From Rhizobium sp. (GTDB taxonomy: Bacteria; Pseudomonadota; Alphaproteobacteria; Rhizobiales; Rhizobiaceae), in the NCBI GenBank assembly GCA_019739215.1, contig JAHHDR010000024.1, positions 307,001 to 371,000 of the forward strand: DNA of 64,000 nt, in the 5' to 3' direction. The translations under genes and the position numbers were made by a program. The notes beneath the pieces were generated by a model. It saw nothing but the letters and a program-made list of their open reading frames with translations. It made no database searches and was not told the DNA's origin. Every line of letters begins with the position of its first letter. Position 1 is the first letter of the stretch. Of the stretch, positions 1-11,596 are shown piece by piece.

Positions 1-1428
1 AACAATCTGCTGCAGGTGATGCAGGGCAGCCTGCAACTGCTGGAAAAACAGGTTCACGACGAGCGCGGGCTGAGCTTCGTCAACAACGCCCTGTCCGCAG
101 CCAGGCGCGGCGCTCAACTCGCTTCCCAACTTCTCGCCTTCGGGCGTCGCCAACCCCTCGAACCGAAGGTGATCAATCTCGGGCGGCTGGTGCGCGACAT
201 GGACGAGTTGCTCCGCCGCAGCATCGGGGAGGGCATCGAAGTCCAGACGGTGGTTTCCGGCGGTCTGTGGAACACGCTGGCCGACCCGACCAATGTCGAG
301 ACAGCGCTGCTCAACCTCGCCATCAATGCGCGCGATGCGATGGCGGGGCACGGCCGGCTGACGATCGAGCTCGGCAACGCCTTCCTGGATGACGAGTATA
401 CCCGCCGCGCCTTCGATGTCACTCCGGGCCAATATGTGATGCTGGCCGTGACCGATACCGGCAGCGGCATACCGGCGGAGATCATCGACAAGGTGTTCGA
501 CCCGTTCTTCTCGACCAAGCCGGAAGGCAAGGGTACCGGCCTCGGCCTGTCGATGGTCTACGGTTTCGCCAAACAATCGGGCGGGCACGTCAAGATCTAC
601 TCCGAACCGGGCAAGGGCACGACCGTGCGGCTCTATCTTCCGCGCGCGCTCGCGGAAGAGCAGGTGATCGACCGGATCGTCGAACATGTCACCGGCGGCG
701 CCGAGACCATCCTGATCGTCGAGGACGATGACGCCGTGCGCGAAACGGCAGCCGACCTGCTGCGCGATCTCGGATACCGCGTTCTGCTGTCGCGCGATGC
801 GGGCAGCGCGTTGGCGGTGCTCGACAGCGGCGTCGAGATCGATCTCGTGTTCACCGACGTGGTGATGCCCGGGACGATCAAGAGCACCGAACTCGCCGAG
901 CGCGTCCGCGCCACACGACCGCGGACCGCCGTGCTGTTCAACTCCGGCTATACCGAGAACTCGATCGTCCATGACGGAAAGCTCGACACCGGGATCAATT
1001 TCCTCGGCAAGCCCTACAGCCGCGAACAGCTGGCGCGGAAGGTGCGGCAGGTGCTGGACGCGAGAACAGGCGAAGCGGCAAAGCCGGCACGCGTGCGCAG
1101 GGTGCTGCTCTGCGAGGACGAGCCGCTGATCCGCATGGTGACGATCGACATGCTCGAGGGAATGGGCATCGAAGTGGTGGAGGCCGCGACAGCCGCGGAG
1201 GCGCTGGCCGCGATGGGCCCGGGCATCGACCTGCTCATTTCCGATGTCAGCCTGCCTGATGGATCGGGCGTCGATCTCGCAGAGAAGGTACGCGCGAAAT
1301 ATCCCGACATGCCCGTGGTCTTCGCAACCGGCCACCAGATGAAGGCACCGCTCGAAAACTCCACCGTTCTCGCCAAGCCGTTCGAGGAGGCGGACCTAGC
1401 TAGGGCGCTCGGCCTTTTGCCGGCCTGA
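1..1428 (+). CDS. Hybrid sensor histidine kinase with two receiver domains (5' partial)
   Basis: The frame is open from base 1 and the first residues read [14 protein letters not shown]. This fits the end of an H-box (HDFNNLL), so the phospho-accepting His and any sensor domain lie left of the window. An HATPase follows, with N box [11 protein letters not shown]1 DTGSGIP and G2 [10 protein letters not shown]. Two receiver domains come next: [10 protein letters not shown] with FTDVVMPG, and [10 protein letters not shown] with [11 protein letters not shown]. The protein ends in [18 protein letters not shown]. It is an HWE/hybrid-type phosphorelay kinase, probably cytosolic in the part seen. The signal and target are unknown. 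The GTG at base 16 is an artefact of the edge, not a start. Confidence 0.9.
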   Translation, partial: NNLLQVMQGSLQLLEKQVHDERGLSFVNNALSAARRGAQLASQLLAFGRRQPLEPKVINLGRLVRDMDELLRRSIGEGIEVQTVVSGGLWNTLADPTNVETALLNLAINARDAMAGHGRLTIELGNAFLDDEYTRRAFDVTPGQYVMLAVTDTGSGIPAEIIDKVFDPFFSTKPEGKGTGLGLSMVYGFAKQSGGHVKIYSEPGKGTTVRLYLPRALAEEQVIDRIVEHVTGGAETILIVEDDDAVRETAADLLRDLGYRVLLSRDAGSALAVLDSGVEIDLVFTDVVMPGTIKSTELAERVRATRPRTAVLFNSGYTENSIVHDGKLDTGINFLGKPYSREQLARKVRQVLDARTGEAAKPARVRRVLLCEDEPLIRMVTIDMLEGMGIEVVEAATAAEALAAMGPGIDLLISDVSLPDGSGVDLAEKVRAKYPDMPVVFATGHQMKAPLENSTVLAKPFEEADLARALGLLPA

Positions 1429-1471
1429 AGAGCTGTATCGCGCAGGCCGGCGAATCTGCTAGGAACATGCC

Positions 1472-2230
1472 ATGCTGTCCCGCCTCTCCTTCCTGCAGAA
1501 GCCTGCGCGCCCGTCCGAGCCCACGACCCGGACGATCGACGTCGCCGGCCGCAGTCTCAAGCTGACGATCCGGCCGGACAGCCGCGCGCGACGCATCACG
1601 CTCAGGATCGAACCCGGCGGACAGGCCCTGAAGCTGACGGTGCCGAAAGGGCTGAAAGAGCGGGAAATCGACGACTTCCTTGGGCGGCACCAGGGCTGGC
1701 TGATGACCAAGCTCGCGCGCTTCCCGACATCGACTGCGATCAGCGAAGGTCGCTATATCCGCATTCGCGGCGAGGCGCATCGGATCGTGCGCACAGGCAA
1801 GCTGCGTGGCGTCACCGAGGTCTCCACGATTGACGGCGAATCCGTGCTGCTGGTCGGTGGTGCGGAAGACCATCTCGCCCGTCGCATCCGCGACTACCTC
1901 AAGCAGGAAGCGCGCAAGGACCTGGATATCCTGGCGCGTCGACATGCCGCGCGGATCGGACGTCGCGTCGCCTCGATCTCGATGAAGGACACAAAGAGCC
2001 GCTGGGGGTCCTGCTCCCATGACGGAAACCTGTCCTTCTCCTGGCGGATCGTCATGGCGCCTGTGCACGTGATCGACTATCTCGCCGCCCATGAAGTGGC
2101 GCATCTGGCGGAAATGAACCATTCCGATCGTTTCTGGGCGATATGCGAGGATCTCTGCCCCCAGACCGACGACGCCAAGCGATGGCTGAAGCGCAATGGC
2201 GCCATGCTGCATGTGCTGGATTTCGGCTGA
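1472..2230 (+). CDS. YgjP-like (DUF45) zinc metallopeptidase
   Basis: This 252-residue protein carries the motif AAHEVAHLAEMNHSDRFW near its C-terminus. That is the HExxH-x(n)-H zinc site of the YgjP/SprT-like DUF45 family. KSRWGSCSHDGNLSFSWR just before it is the second family signature. The N-terminal half (residues 1-120) is the usual beta-rich region. There is no signal peptide, so it should be cytosolic. The substrate of this family is not settled. It starts 44 bp after the kinase and may be transcribed with it. Confidence 0.85.
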   Translation: MLSRLSFLQKPARPSEPTTRTIDVAGRSLKLTIRPDSRARRITLRIEPGGQALKLTVPKGLKEREIDDFLGRHQGWLMTKLARFPTSTAISEGRYIRIRGEAHRIVRTGKLRGVTEVSTIDGESVLLVGGAEDHLARRIRDYLKQEARKDLDILARRHAARIGRRVASISMKDTKSRWGSCSHDGNLSFSWRIVMAPVHVIDYLAAHEVAHLAEMNHSDRFWAICEDLCPQTDDAKRWLKRNGAMLHVLDFG

Positions 2231-2268
2231 CGGTCGCCCGATCCCGCCACATCGTGCTATGCTGCAGC

Positions 2269-2469
2269 ATGATCGCGCTGGTTTTCTACGTCTGGCTGCT
2301 CGGGACAACGCTGATCTTCGTGGGCGCAGCGACGACCGGAGAGGCCTCGGATCGCTTCGAGGGATTGTGGCTGCTGGCACTCTCGGCAACCTGGCCACTC
2401 GTCATGGTCCTGTTCGTCCTCGGCGCCGTGGCTGCCATGGCCGGCATGCTGATTTCCAACAGACGCTGA
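2269..2469 (+). CDS. Small two-helix membrane protein, hypothetical
   Basis: ATG at 2269 gives 66 residues with two hydrophobic stretches, at about residues 1-20 (IALVFYVWLLGTTLIFVG) and 35-62, and a basic SNRR end. It fills the roughly 300-bp gap between the DUF45 gene and trpF. No family is recognised and the ribosome site is weak. Small membrane proteins in this position upstream of trpF are plausible, but this gene rests only on the open frame and its hydrophobic pattern. Confidence 0.45.
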   Translation: MIALVFYVWLLGTTLIFVGAATTGEASDRFEGLWLLALSATWPLVMVLFVLGAVAAMAGMLISNRR

Positions 2470-2539
2470 GGCGGCAAGCGCAGGCAAATGCCGCAATTTG
2501 GCCTCGACTCGACCGATATTTCATGCCACTGGCAATCCG

Positions 2540-3193
2540 ATGAAGCTGGACATCAAGATCTGTGGATTGAAGACGCCGGAAGCGGTCGACCATGCGGTGG
2601 CATTGGGCGCGACGCATATCGGCTTTATCTTCTTTTCCAAGAGCCCGCGGCATATCGAGCCCGCCGATGCCGGACGGCTGGCGGACCGGGTTCGAGGCCG
2701 CGCCAAGATCGTCTCGGTGTCCGTCGATGCCGACAATGACGATCTCGACGAGCTCATGGCGATGATCCGGCCCGATATCCTGCAGCTGCACGGGCGGGAA
2801 AGCCCGGACCGGGTGCTGACGGTGAAGGCGGTGACCGGGCTTCCGGTCTGGAAGGCGCTTGCCATCTCCGACGCCGACGATCTCGAGAGGATCGATGCCT
2901 ATGACGGCATTGCCAACCGCTTCCTGTTCGACGCCAAGCGACCGAAGAACTCCGAATTGCCAGGCGGCAACGGCGTGAGCTTCGACTGGACGCTGCTGGC
3001 CGGGCTCAGCGAGCGCGTCGACTACATGCTGTCCGGTGGCCTGACCAGAGACAATGTCGGCGAAGCGCTCCGCATCGCCAGACCCACGGGGATCGATCTG
3101 TCGTCGGGTGTGGAATCGAGCCCTGGCGTCAAGGATCTCAAGATGATGGACGAATTTTTCGCGGCAGTGCGTGCAGCGCGCGTTGCTGCCTGA
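2540..3193 (+). CDS. trpF: Phosphoribosylanthranilate isomerase
   Basis: TrpF converts phosphoribosylanthranilate to CdRP in tryptophan synthesis. The start [12 protein letters not shown] at 2540 is chosen because the family begins with KICG, whose Cys is catalytic; the frame is open further upstream. The phosphate-binding end reads [11 protein letters not shown] and [16 protein letters not shown]. The [13 protein letters not shown] stretch is also typical. The length of 217 residues is normal. It heads the run trpF-trpB-trpA-accD-folC, 11 bp before trpB. trpE, trpG, trpD and trpC are not in the window, so the pathway is split, as is common in rhizobia. Confidence 0.95.
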   Translation: MKLDIKICGLKTPEAVDHAVALGATHIGFIFFSKSPRHIEPADAGRLADRVRGRAKIVSVSVDADNDDLDELMAMIRPDILQLHGRESPDRVLTVKAVTGLPVWKALAISDADDLERIDAYDGIANRFLFDAKRPKNSELPGGNGVSFDWTLLAGLSERVDYMLSGGLTRDNVGEALRIARPTGIDLSSGVESSPGVKDLKMMDEFFAAVRAARVAA

Positions 3194-3204
3194 AGGAGAG
3201 ACAC

Positions 3205-4425
3205 GTGAACGAGATGGCGACACCCAATTCCTTCAAGGCCGGCCCCGACGAGGACGGCCGCTTCGGCATTTTCGGCGGACGTTTTGTTGCCGAGACGCTG
3301 ATGCCGCTGATCCTCGAGCTCGAAGAGCAGTGGAACAGGGCCAAGACCGACCAGGCGTTCCAGGCCGAACTGCAGCACCTCAACACCCATTATACCGGCC
3401 GGCCCAGCCCGCTCTATTTCGCCGAGCGGCTGACCGAGCATCTCGGTGGCGCCAAGATCTATTTCAAGCGCGACGAGCTGAACCATACCGGTTCCCACAA
3501 GATCAACAACTGCCTCGGGCAGATCCTGCTCGCCAAGCGGATGGGCAAGACGCGGATCATCGCCGAGACGGGAGCGGGCCAGCATGGCGTGGCGTCCGCG
3601 ACGGTCGCCGCGCGCTTCGGCCTGCCCTGCATCGTCTACATGGGCGCCACCGATGTCGAGCGCCAGGCGCCGAATGTGTTCCGCATGAAGCTGCTGGGTG
3701 CCGAGGTGAAGCCTGTCACCGCCGGCCATGGCACGCTCAAGGATGCGATGAACGAAGCGCTCCGGGACTGGGTGACCAATGTCGACGACACCTATTACAT
3801 GATCGGCACCGCGGCTGGTCCGCATCCCTATCCGGAAATGGTGCGGGAGTTCCAGTCAGTGATCGGCAAGGAGACCCGCGACCAGCTGATGGCCGCCGAA
3901 GGGCGGCTGCCGGACATGCTCGTGGCGGCGGTGGGCGGCGGCTCGAATGCAATCGGCCTGTTCCATCCCTTCCTCGACGACCCAAGCGTCAAGATCGTCG
4001 GCGTGGAGGCGGGCGGCAAGGGGCTGGACGGCGAAGAGCATTGCGCCTCGCTGACTGCGGGCTCGCCCGGCGTGCTGCATGGAAACCGCACCTACCTGCT
4101 GCAGGATGGCGACGGACAGATCAAGGAGGGCCATTCGATCTCGGCCGGCCTCGACTATCCGGGTATCGGCCCCGAGCACAGCTGGCTCAAGGATGCGGGC
4201 CGCGTCGAGTATGTCCCGATCATGGACGACGAAGCGCTGGAGGCATTCCAGTTGCTGACGCGCACGGAAGGCATTATTCCCGCGCTCGAGCCGAGCCACG
4301 CGCTTGCCGAGGTAATGAAGCGCGCGCCCAGGATGGGCAAGGACCAGATCATCGTGATGAACCTCTGCGGCCGCGGCGACAAGGACATCTTCACCGTCGG
4401 CAAGATCCTGGGTATGGGGCTCTGA
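3205..4425 (+). CDS. trpB: Tryptophan synthase beta chain
   Basis: TrpB joins indole with serine, using PLP. Lys99 in HTGSHKINN is the Schiff-base lysine, and VGGGSNAIG near residue 240 binds the PLP phosphate. The length of 406 residues is normal for a TrpB1. GTG at 3205 is taken as the start because AAGGAG lies six bases upstream; an ATG three codons later is the alternative. Only two bases separate its stop from trpA, so the two subunits of the complex are probably made from one message. Confidence 0.97.
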   Translation: MNEMATPNSFKAGPDEDGRFGIFGGRFVAETLMPLILELEEQWNRAKTDQAFQAELQHLNTHYTGRPSPLYFAERLTEHLGGAKIYFKRDELNHTGSHKINNCLGQILLAKRMGKTRIIAETGAGQHGVASATVAARFGLPCIVYMGATDVERQAPNVFRMKLLGAEVKPVTAGHGTLKDAMNEALRDWVTNVDDTYYMIGTAAGPHPYPEMVREFQSVIGKETRDQLMAAEGRLPDMLVAAVGGGSNAIGLFHPFLDDPSVKIVGVEAGGKGLDGEEHCASLTAGSPGVLHGNRTYLLQDGDGQIKEGHSISAGLDYPGIGPEHSWLKDAGRVEYVPIMDDEALEAFQLLTRTEGIIPALEPSHALAEVMKRAPRMGKDQIIVMNLCGRGDKDIFTVGKILGMGL

Positions 4426-4427
4426 GA

Positions 4428-5267
4428 ATGACCAAGCGTATGGACGAAAAGTTTGCCGCCCTGAAAGCCGAGGGCCGCCCCGCGCTGGTGACCTATTTCA
4501 TGGCCGGCGACCCCGACTATGACACGGCACTGGAGATCATGAAGGGCCTGCCGGCCGCCGGCGCCGACATTATCGAACTCGGCGCGCCCTTTTCCGATCC
4601 GATGGCCGACGGCCTCGCGATCCAGATGGCGGGCCAGCGCGCGCTCAAGGCCGGCCAGACCCTGAAGAAGACGCTCGCCATGCTGCGCGAGTTCCGCAAG
4701 TCGGACCCGTCGACGCCCGTCGTGATCATGGGCTATTACAACCCGATCTATGTCTATGGCGTGGAGCGTTTCCTCGATGACGCGATCGAGGCGGGTCTCG
4801 ATGGTCTCATCGTCGTCGACCTGCCGCCGGAGATGGACGACGAACTCTGCATTCCGGCGCTGGCCAAGGGCATCAACTTCATCCGCCTCGCAACCCCGAC
4901 GACCGATGACAAGCGGCTACCAACGGTGCTGAAGAATACGTCCGGCTTCGTCTACTATGTTTCCATGACCGGCATCACGGGCTCGGCCCTTCCTGATCCT
5001 TCCCGGATCGGCGCGGCCGTCGCCCGTATCAAGGGCCACACCGCGCTTCCGGTCTGCGTCGGCTTCGGCGTCAAGACCGCAGAGCATGCGAGGGCCATCG
5101 GGGCTGCGGCGGATGGCGTGGTCGTCGGCACCGCGATCGTCAACGAAGTGGCCAATTCCCTCGACGAGACCGGCAAGGCGACTGCCACCACGGTCTCATC
5201 CGTGACCAATTTTGTGCGTAGCCTTGCAGAGGGCGCACGCGCCTCGCGTCTTGCAGCGGCGGAGTAG
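4428..5267 (+). CDS. trpA: Tryptophan synthase alpha chain
   Basis: TrpA cleaves indole-glycerol phosphate to indole, which is channelled to TrpB. In [15 protein letters not shown], Glu50 and Asp61 correspond to the catalytic pair. The phosphate-binding segments [10 protein letters not shown] and GVVVGTAIV are present. The length of 279 residues is usual. The same frame is open through much of trpB, but the ATG at 4428, next to the trpB stop, gives the family N-terminus [13 protein letters not shown]. Confidence 0.96.
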   Translation: MTKRMDEKFAALKAEGRPALVTYFMAGDPDYDTALEIMKGLPAAGADIIELGAPFSDPMADGLAIQMAGQRALKAGQTLKKTLAMLREFRKSDPSTPVVIMGYYNPIYVYGVERFLDDAIEAGLDGLIVVDLPPEMDDELCIPALAKGINFIRLATPTTDDKRLPTVLKNTSGFVYYVSMTGITGSALPDPSRIGAAVARIKGHTALPVCVGFGVKTAEHARAIGAAADGVVVGTAIVNEVANSLDETGKATATTVSSVTNFVRSLAEGARASRLAAAE

Positions 5268-5300
5268 ACGGGCCATATCTGCCTGTAGAAGGAGCTCGCG

Positions 5301-6194
5301 ATGAACTGGATTACCAATTTCGTTCGCCCCAAGATCAATTCGATGCTGGGCCGCACCAGCGTCGACACGCCGGAAAACCTCTGGATCAAGTGCCCAGAGA
5401 CCGGCGAGATGGTATTCCACAAGGAGCTGGAAGCCAACAAGTGGGTGATCCCCAATTCCGGCTATCACATGAAGATGCCGGCCCGGGAACGGCTCGCCGA
5501 CCTGTTCGACGACGGTGACTATGAAGCGCTGTCGCAGCCGAAGGTCGCGGTCGATCCGCTCCGCTTCCGCGATTCGAAGAAATATACCGATCGTCTGCGC
5601 GACTCCAAGGCGAAGACCGGCCAGGAAGACACGATCCTTTCGGGCGTGGGCAAGGTGCGCGGCGTGAAGATGGTCGCCGTGGTGCATGAATTCGCCTTCA
5701 TGGGCGGCTCCCTGGGCATGGCCGCCGGCGAGGCGATCGTGAAAGCCTTCGAGCGCGCCATCCAGGAAAAGTGCCCGCTCGTGATGTTCCCCGCCTCCGG
5801 GGGCGCGCGCATGCAGGAGGGGATCCTGTCGCTGATGCAGCTTCCGCGAACCACCGTCGCGGTCGAGATGCTCAAGGAAGCCGGCCAGCCCTATATCGTG
5901 GTTCTGACCAATCCGACCACGGGCGGCGTCACGGCTTCCTATGCGATGCTCGGGGATATCCACCTGGCGGAACCGGGGGCTGAAATCTGCTTCGCCGGCA
6001 AGCGCGTCATCGAACAGACGATCCGCGAGAAACTGCCCGAAGGGTTCCAGACCTCGGAATATCTCATGGAGCATGGCATGGTCGACATGGTGATCGATCG
6101 CCGTGAGATCCCCGAGACGATCGCGCGGCTCTGCCGGATCATGACCCATATGCCGGCCGACAAGCCGGAACACCTGGCGCTCGCCGCCGAATAA
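5301..6194 (+). CDS. accD: Acetyl-CoA carboxylase carboxyltransferase subunit beta
   Basis: With AccA, AccD transfers carboxyl from carboxybiotin to acetyl-CoA to make malonyl-CoA. The crotonase-like core is clear: [28 protein letters not shown] and [17 protein letters not shown]. The N-terminus, at residues 26-55, reads [20 protein letters not shown] then VIPNSGYH. Here only Cys31 remains of the four zinc-ribbon cysteines found in most bacterial AccD. This loss is seen in rhizobial AccD. The length of 297 residues is normal. AAGGAG lies 8 bp upstream, and it is 33 bp after trpA. Confidence 0.95.
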   Translation: MNWITNFVRPKINSMLGRTSVDTPENLWIKCPETGEMVFHKELEANKWVIPNSGYHMKMPARERLADLFDDGDYEALSQPKVAVDPLRFRDSKKYTDRLRDSKAKTGQEDTILSGVGKVRGVKMVAVVHEFAFMGGSLGMAAGEAIVKAFERAIQEKCPLVMFPASGGARMQEGILSLMQLPRTTVAVEMLKEAGQPYIVVLTNPTTGGVTASYAMLGDIHLAEPGAEICFAGKRVIEQTIREKLPEGFQTSEYLMEHGMVDMVIDRREIPETIARLCRIMTHMPADKPEHLALAAE

Positions 6195-6206
6195 CCGGAC
6201 CGTTCC

Positions 6207-7550
6207 ATGACCAATCTGGCGCCCAGCCGTGCCGAGCAGGAAATAGACCGCCTGCTCGGGATCTACCCGCGTGGCTTCGACCTCTCCCTCGACCGCATCG
6301 CCCGCCTGCTCGACGACCTTGGTCGCCCGCAGGATGCGATGCCACCCGTAATCCATGTTGCCGGCACCAACGGCAAGGGGTCTGCCACCGCCTTCGCGCG
6401 CGCGCTTCTAGAGGCCCAGGGGTTGGCCGTCCATGTCCACACCTCGCCGCATCTCGTTCGCTGGCACGAGCGCTACCGCATCGGCGTCAAGGGCGGTGCC
6501 GGCAGGCTGGTGAGCGACGAGGCGCTGCTCGAGGCCTTGTTGAAGGCCGAGCGGGTCAATGCCGGCCAGCCGATCACGGTGTTCGAACTGCTCACCGCCG
6601 TGACCTTCATCCTGTTCGCCGAAAATCCGGCCGATGCGGCGGTGATCGAGGTCGGGCTCGGCGGCATGTACGACGCCACCAACGTGCTGAAGAACCCGGC
6701 GGTGTCGCTGATCATGCCGATCGCGATGGACCACCAGCAATGGCTCGGCCAGACGATCGAGGAAATCGCGCTGGCCAAGGCCGGCATCATCAAGCGCGGC
6801 GCCGCCGCGGTGTTCGGGCGGCAGGACGACAACGACGCACTCGGCGTGCTGGTCGACCGGGCGGAGAAGTTGGGTGCGCCCTATGTCATCTATGGGCAGG
6901 ACTATCTCGCCCATGAGGAAAACGGCCGGCTGATCTACCAGGACGACGAGGGGCTGATGGACCTTCCCTTGCCGGCGCTGCCGGGCCGGCACCAGTATTC
7001 CAACGCAGGGGCCTCGATCCGCGCCGTCAAGGCGGCGGGATTTACCATCACCGAAGAGATCGCGGCACGGGCTATGACCGGCGTGACGTGGCCGGCGCGC
7101 CTGCAGCGACTGAAAACCGGCACGCTGGTCGCACTGGCGCCGGAGGGTTCGGAAATCTGGCTCGATGGCGGACACAATCCCCATGGCGGGCGCGCGGTCG
7201 CCGAGGCCATGGCGGGCTTCGAGGAGCGCGATCCACGGCCGTTCTACATGATATCGGGCATGATCAACACCAAGGATCCGAAGGGCTATTTCGAGGCCTT
7301 CGAGGGACTGGCCCGCCATGTCTTCACCGTCGGCATCCGCAATTCCGACGCGACGATCGATCCGGTGGCGCTGGCGCAGGACGCCGCGGAAGTCGGGCTC
7401 AAGGTTGAACCGGTGGAATCGGCGGTGGATGCCCTCACCCGGATCGCCCAACTCGCCCGCGCCGACGAGCGTCCACCGCGCATCCTCATCGGCGGCTCGC
7501 TCTATTTCGCCGGCAACATACTCGAAGAGAACGGCACCCTGCCGGACTGA
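6207..7550 (+). CDS. folC: Bifunctional dihydrofolate synthase / folylpolyglutamate synthase
   Basis: FolC adds glutamate to dihydropteroate and to reduced folates, using ATP. The P-loop HVAGTNGKGSATA (about residues 48-60), the HTSPHLVRWHERYRI segment and WLDGGHNPHG in the C-terminal domain are Mur-ligase family marks of FolC. The length is 447 residues. It starts 12 bp after accD, the usual alphaproteobacterial pairing. In several Rhizobiaceae trxA follows; here a parS-like site and a small secreted protein gene follow instead. Confidence 0.95.
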   Translation: MTNLAPSRAEQEIDRLLGIYPRGFDLSLDRIARLLDDLGRPQDAMPPVIHVAGTNGKGSATAFARALLEAQGLAVHVHTSPHLVRWHERYRIGVKGGAGRLVSDEALLEALLKAERVNAGQPITVFELLTAVTFILFAENPADAAVIEVGLGGMYDATNVLKNPAVSLIMPIAMDHQQWLGQTIEEIALAKAGIIKRGAAAVFGRQDDNDALGVLVDRAEKLGAPYVIYGQDYLAHEENGRLIYQDDEGLMDLPLPALPGRHQYSNAGASIRAVKAAGFTITEEIAARAMTGVTWPARLQRLKTGTLVALAPEGSEIWLDGGHNPHGGRAVAEAMAGFEERDPRPFYMISGMINTKDPKGYFEAFEGLARHVFTVGIRNSDATIDPVALAQDAAEVGLKVEPVESAVDALTRIAQLARADERPPRILIGGSLYFAGNILEENGTLPD

Positions 7551-7567
7551 CATCCAGGTTAAGAAAA

Positions 7568-7583
7568 GGTTTCACGTGAATCA
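7568..7583. promoter_or_regulatory. parS-like centromere site 1
   Basis: GGTTTCACGTGAATCA matches the parS consensus TGTTTCACGTGAAACA at 14 of 16 positions. It lies 17 bp after folC, about 18 kb from parB, and outside any gene. With three similar sites in the window it probably loads ParB. Being the weakest of the intact sites, it could be a low-affinity one. Confidence 0.7.
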
Positions 7584-7737
7584 TCGGTGGTCTCATGCCC
7601 GCCATCGACGGATTGCGTCCTGTTCCCGGCGAAACAGCGCGTGCAGCCCCATCATGCGAAAACACACTCAACGAACGGGACAACACGGTCGTTAAACCAA
7701 ACCAACCAACCCAACCCAAGTCACAGGATTAACGACC

Positions 7738-7977
7738 ATGACCAAGATCATCCTCGCCTCCACCGCAGCCGTTCTCGCAACGCTCTCCTTCGCGTCGGTC
7801 TCCGAAGCCGGCTGGCGCCACAAGAACCATTTCGGCCATTTCAGCGTCGTCATCGATGCACCGCGCTATGTCGTCGACGACTACGGCTATGACGAGCCCG
7901 AGTGCCACGTCCGCAAGATCAAGAAGATCAACCGCTACGGCGAACTGGTCATCAAGAAGGTCCAGGTCTGCGATTGA
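7738..7977 (+). CDS. Small secreted basic protein, hypothetical
   Basis: The protein has 79 residues. Residues 1-24 form a signal peptide (TKIILASTAAVLATLSFASV, then SEA|GW). The mature part is about 55 residues: a His/aromatic stretch (GWRHKNHFGHF), an acidic Tyr-rich middle, and a basic end with two cysteines (ECHVRKIKKI and VQVCD) that could pair in the periplasm. No named family is recognised. It is a single gene between folC and the shared terminator with gyrB. Confidence 0.7.
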   Translation: MTKIILASTAAVLATLSFASVSEAGWRHKNHFGHFSVVIDAPRYVVDDYGYDEPECHVRKIKKINRYGELVIKKVQVCD

Positions 7978-8000
7978 GCGCAGCGTGCCGGAACTGAAAA

Positions 8001-8029
8001 AGCCACCGCATCGGAAACATGCGGTGGCT
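8001..8029. terminator. Bidirectional hairpin terminator between the secreted-protein gene and gyrB
   Basis: Arms AGCCACCGCAT and ATGCGGTGGCT form a perfect 11-bp stem with a 7-base loop. On the minus strand it is followed by five T, so it should end gyrB transcription strongly; on the plus strand only TTTCG follows. Confidence 0.85.
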
Positions 8030-8060
8030 TTCGTATTGTCGCAGTAACGCGCGCGCGTGG

Positions 8061-10577
<2,517 letters not shown>

Positions 10578-10619
10578 TTACCAAATCTGGAGCCTGAGAA
10601 TGCGGCATAAAACGGGGGA

Positions 10620-11000
10620 TCAGCGGTACTTTTCGCCATCCCTGGCGGCGCGGTCGAGTACATCGGACAATTCGCGTACCGTTTCGGGACCAATGAGGCG
10701 AATCTGCCGTGCCAGCCGATTGGCGAATTCGGTGTAGAGCGCCGGCATTCCCACGGTATCCACCACGATGCGGGGGTGCGACACCGATGCCACGCGGAAG
10801 AGATCGTCGGCCTCGTCCCAGATGATGTTGAGATAGCCGGCGACGCGCTGGAGGAAATCAAACCCAGGACGGCCGCGCTTGCCGTTCTCCAGCGCCGAAA
10901 GATAGGCGGCCGAGACGTTGAGGGCGCGGGCCATCTCCTTCTGGCTGATGCCGCGCTCGCGCCGGATCTTGCGGATGGCTTCGCCGAAGGGCGTGGTCAT
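10620..11000 (-). CDS. XRE-family helix-turn-helix regulator
   Basis: This 126-residue protein starts with an HTH of the Cro/CI type: GEAIRKIRRERGISQKEMAR, then ALNVSAAYLSALENGKRG. A roughly 55-residue C-terminal part follows (RVASVSHPRIVVDTVGMPAL, RLARQIRLIGPET) with no known ligand domain. Its ATG overlaps the Smr stop by four bases, so it is the last gene of a translationally coupled mltA-smr-HTH run. Targets are unknown. The same gene order next to gyrB is found in rhizobia. Confidence 0.88.
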   Translation of the reverse strand: MTTPFGEAIRKIRRERGISQKEMARALNVSAAYLSALENGKRGRPGFDFLQRVAGYLNIIWDEADDLFRVASVSHPRIVVDTVGMPALYTEFANRLARQIRLIGPETVRELSDVLDRAARDGEKYR

Positions 11001-11596
11001 TCGCCCGCTCCCCGGCCTCTGGCCAGCCGGACATAGAGCGCGCCTTCCCCGCCGTGGTTCGGCGCCGCCGTCTCCCAGGACGAGATCAGGTGGCGGAACT
11101 CGGGCTTGGCGAACCACATCGGCACGGCGCGCTTGAGCGCGCCATCGGAGCCCATCGAGGTCCCCTTGCCGGTGATGACGAGGACATGGCGCAGGCCGCG
11201 GTCGAATGCGCGCTGGATGAAGGCATGCAACAGGCCGTGCGCCTCGTCCTGGAACATGCCGTGGAGGTCGATGCGCGCCTCCAGTTCGAGCCGCCCCTTG
11301 GCGATCTTGCGCTTGACCGGGCGTTCGAGCGGCTGGTGCCGGCCCGGCGCCGGCTTCGGCTGCGGTGGGGCCTGGTAGGCCATGTCCTCGAAGGTGCGGG
11401 TGGTCTCGCCCCTGCGGAGAGACGGTGCCGCCTTTTTGACGACGGGAACCTGTTGCTCGACATCGACCTCGGCGATCGCCTGCTCCAGCGCCTCGATATC
11501 CTCCATGCGGCCGGGCATGGGCCGCGTCGATCGGGCGACCTTGCCCCAGAGGATGCGGTCGTCGGTGCTCAGCGTCTTCCGGCCGCGTCCCGTCAT
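10997..11596 (-). CDS. Smr-domain protein
   Basis: The C-terminal 90 residues are a Smr (small MutS-related) domain: IDLHGMFQDEAHGLLHAF with the LDLHG-type motif, and VLVITGKGTSMGSDGALKRA with the TGxG motif. The N-terminal 100 residues are charged and proline-rich, and probably disordered. Smr domains act as nucleases on nucleic acids or stalled ribosomes in some proteins; here the role is not known. The 199-residue length fits the DUF/Smr proteins of alphaproteobacteria. It overlaps mltA and the HTH gene by four bases each. Confidence 0.88.
   Translation of the reverse strand: MTGRGRKTLSTDDRILWGKVARSTRPMPGRMEDIEALEQAIAEVDVEQQVPVVKKAAPSLRRGETTRTFEDMAYQAPPQPKPAPGRHQPLERPVKRKIAKGRLELEARIDLHGMFQDEAHGLLHAFIQRAFDRGLRHVLVITGKGTSMGSDGALKRAVPMWFAKPEFRHLISSWETAAPNHGGEGALYVRLARGRGAGE

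Noticed and set aside
2055-2070. Other CACGTG words as parS, for example near 2066, 16325 and 22820
   Set aside because: They lack the flanking TTTC/GAAA arms and lie at random inside genes.
3171-4427. A long N-terminal extension of TrpA through trpB
   Set aside because: The extension is trpB in another frame; TrpA starts at 4428.
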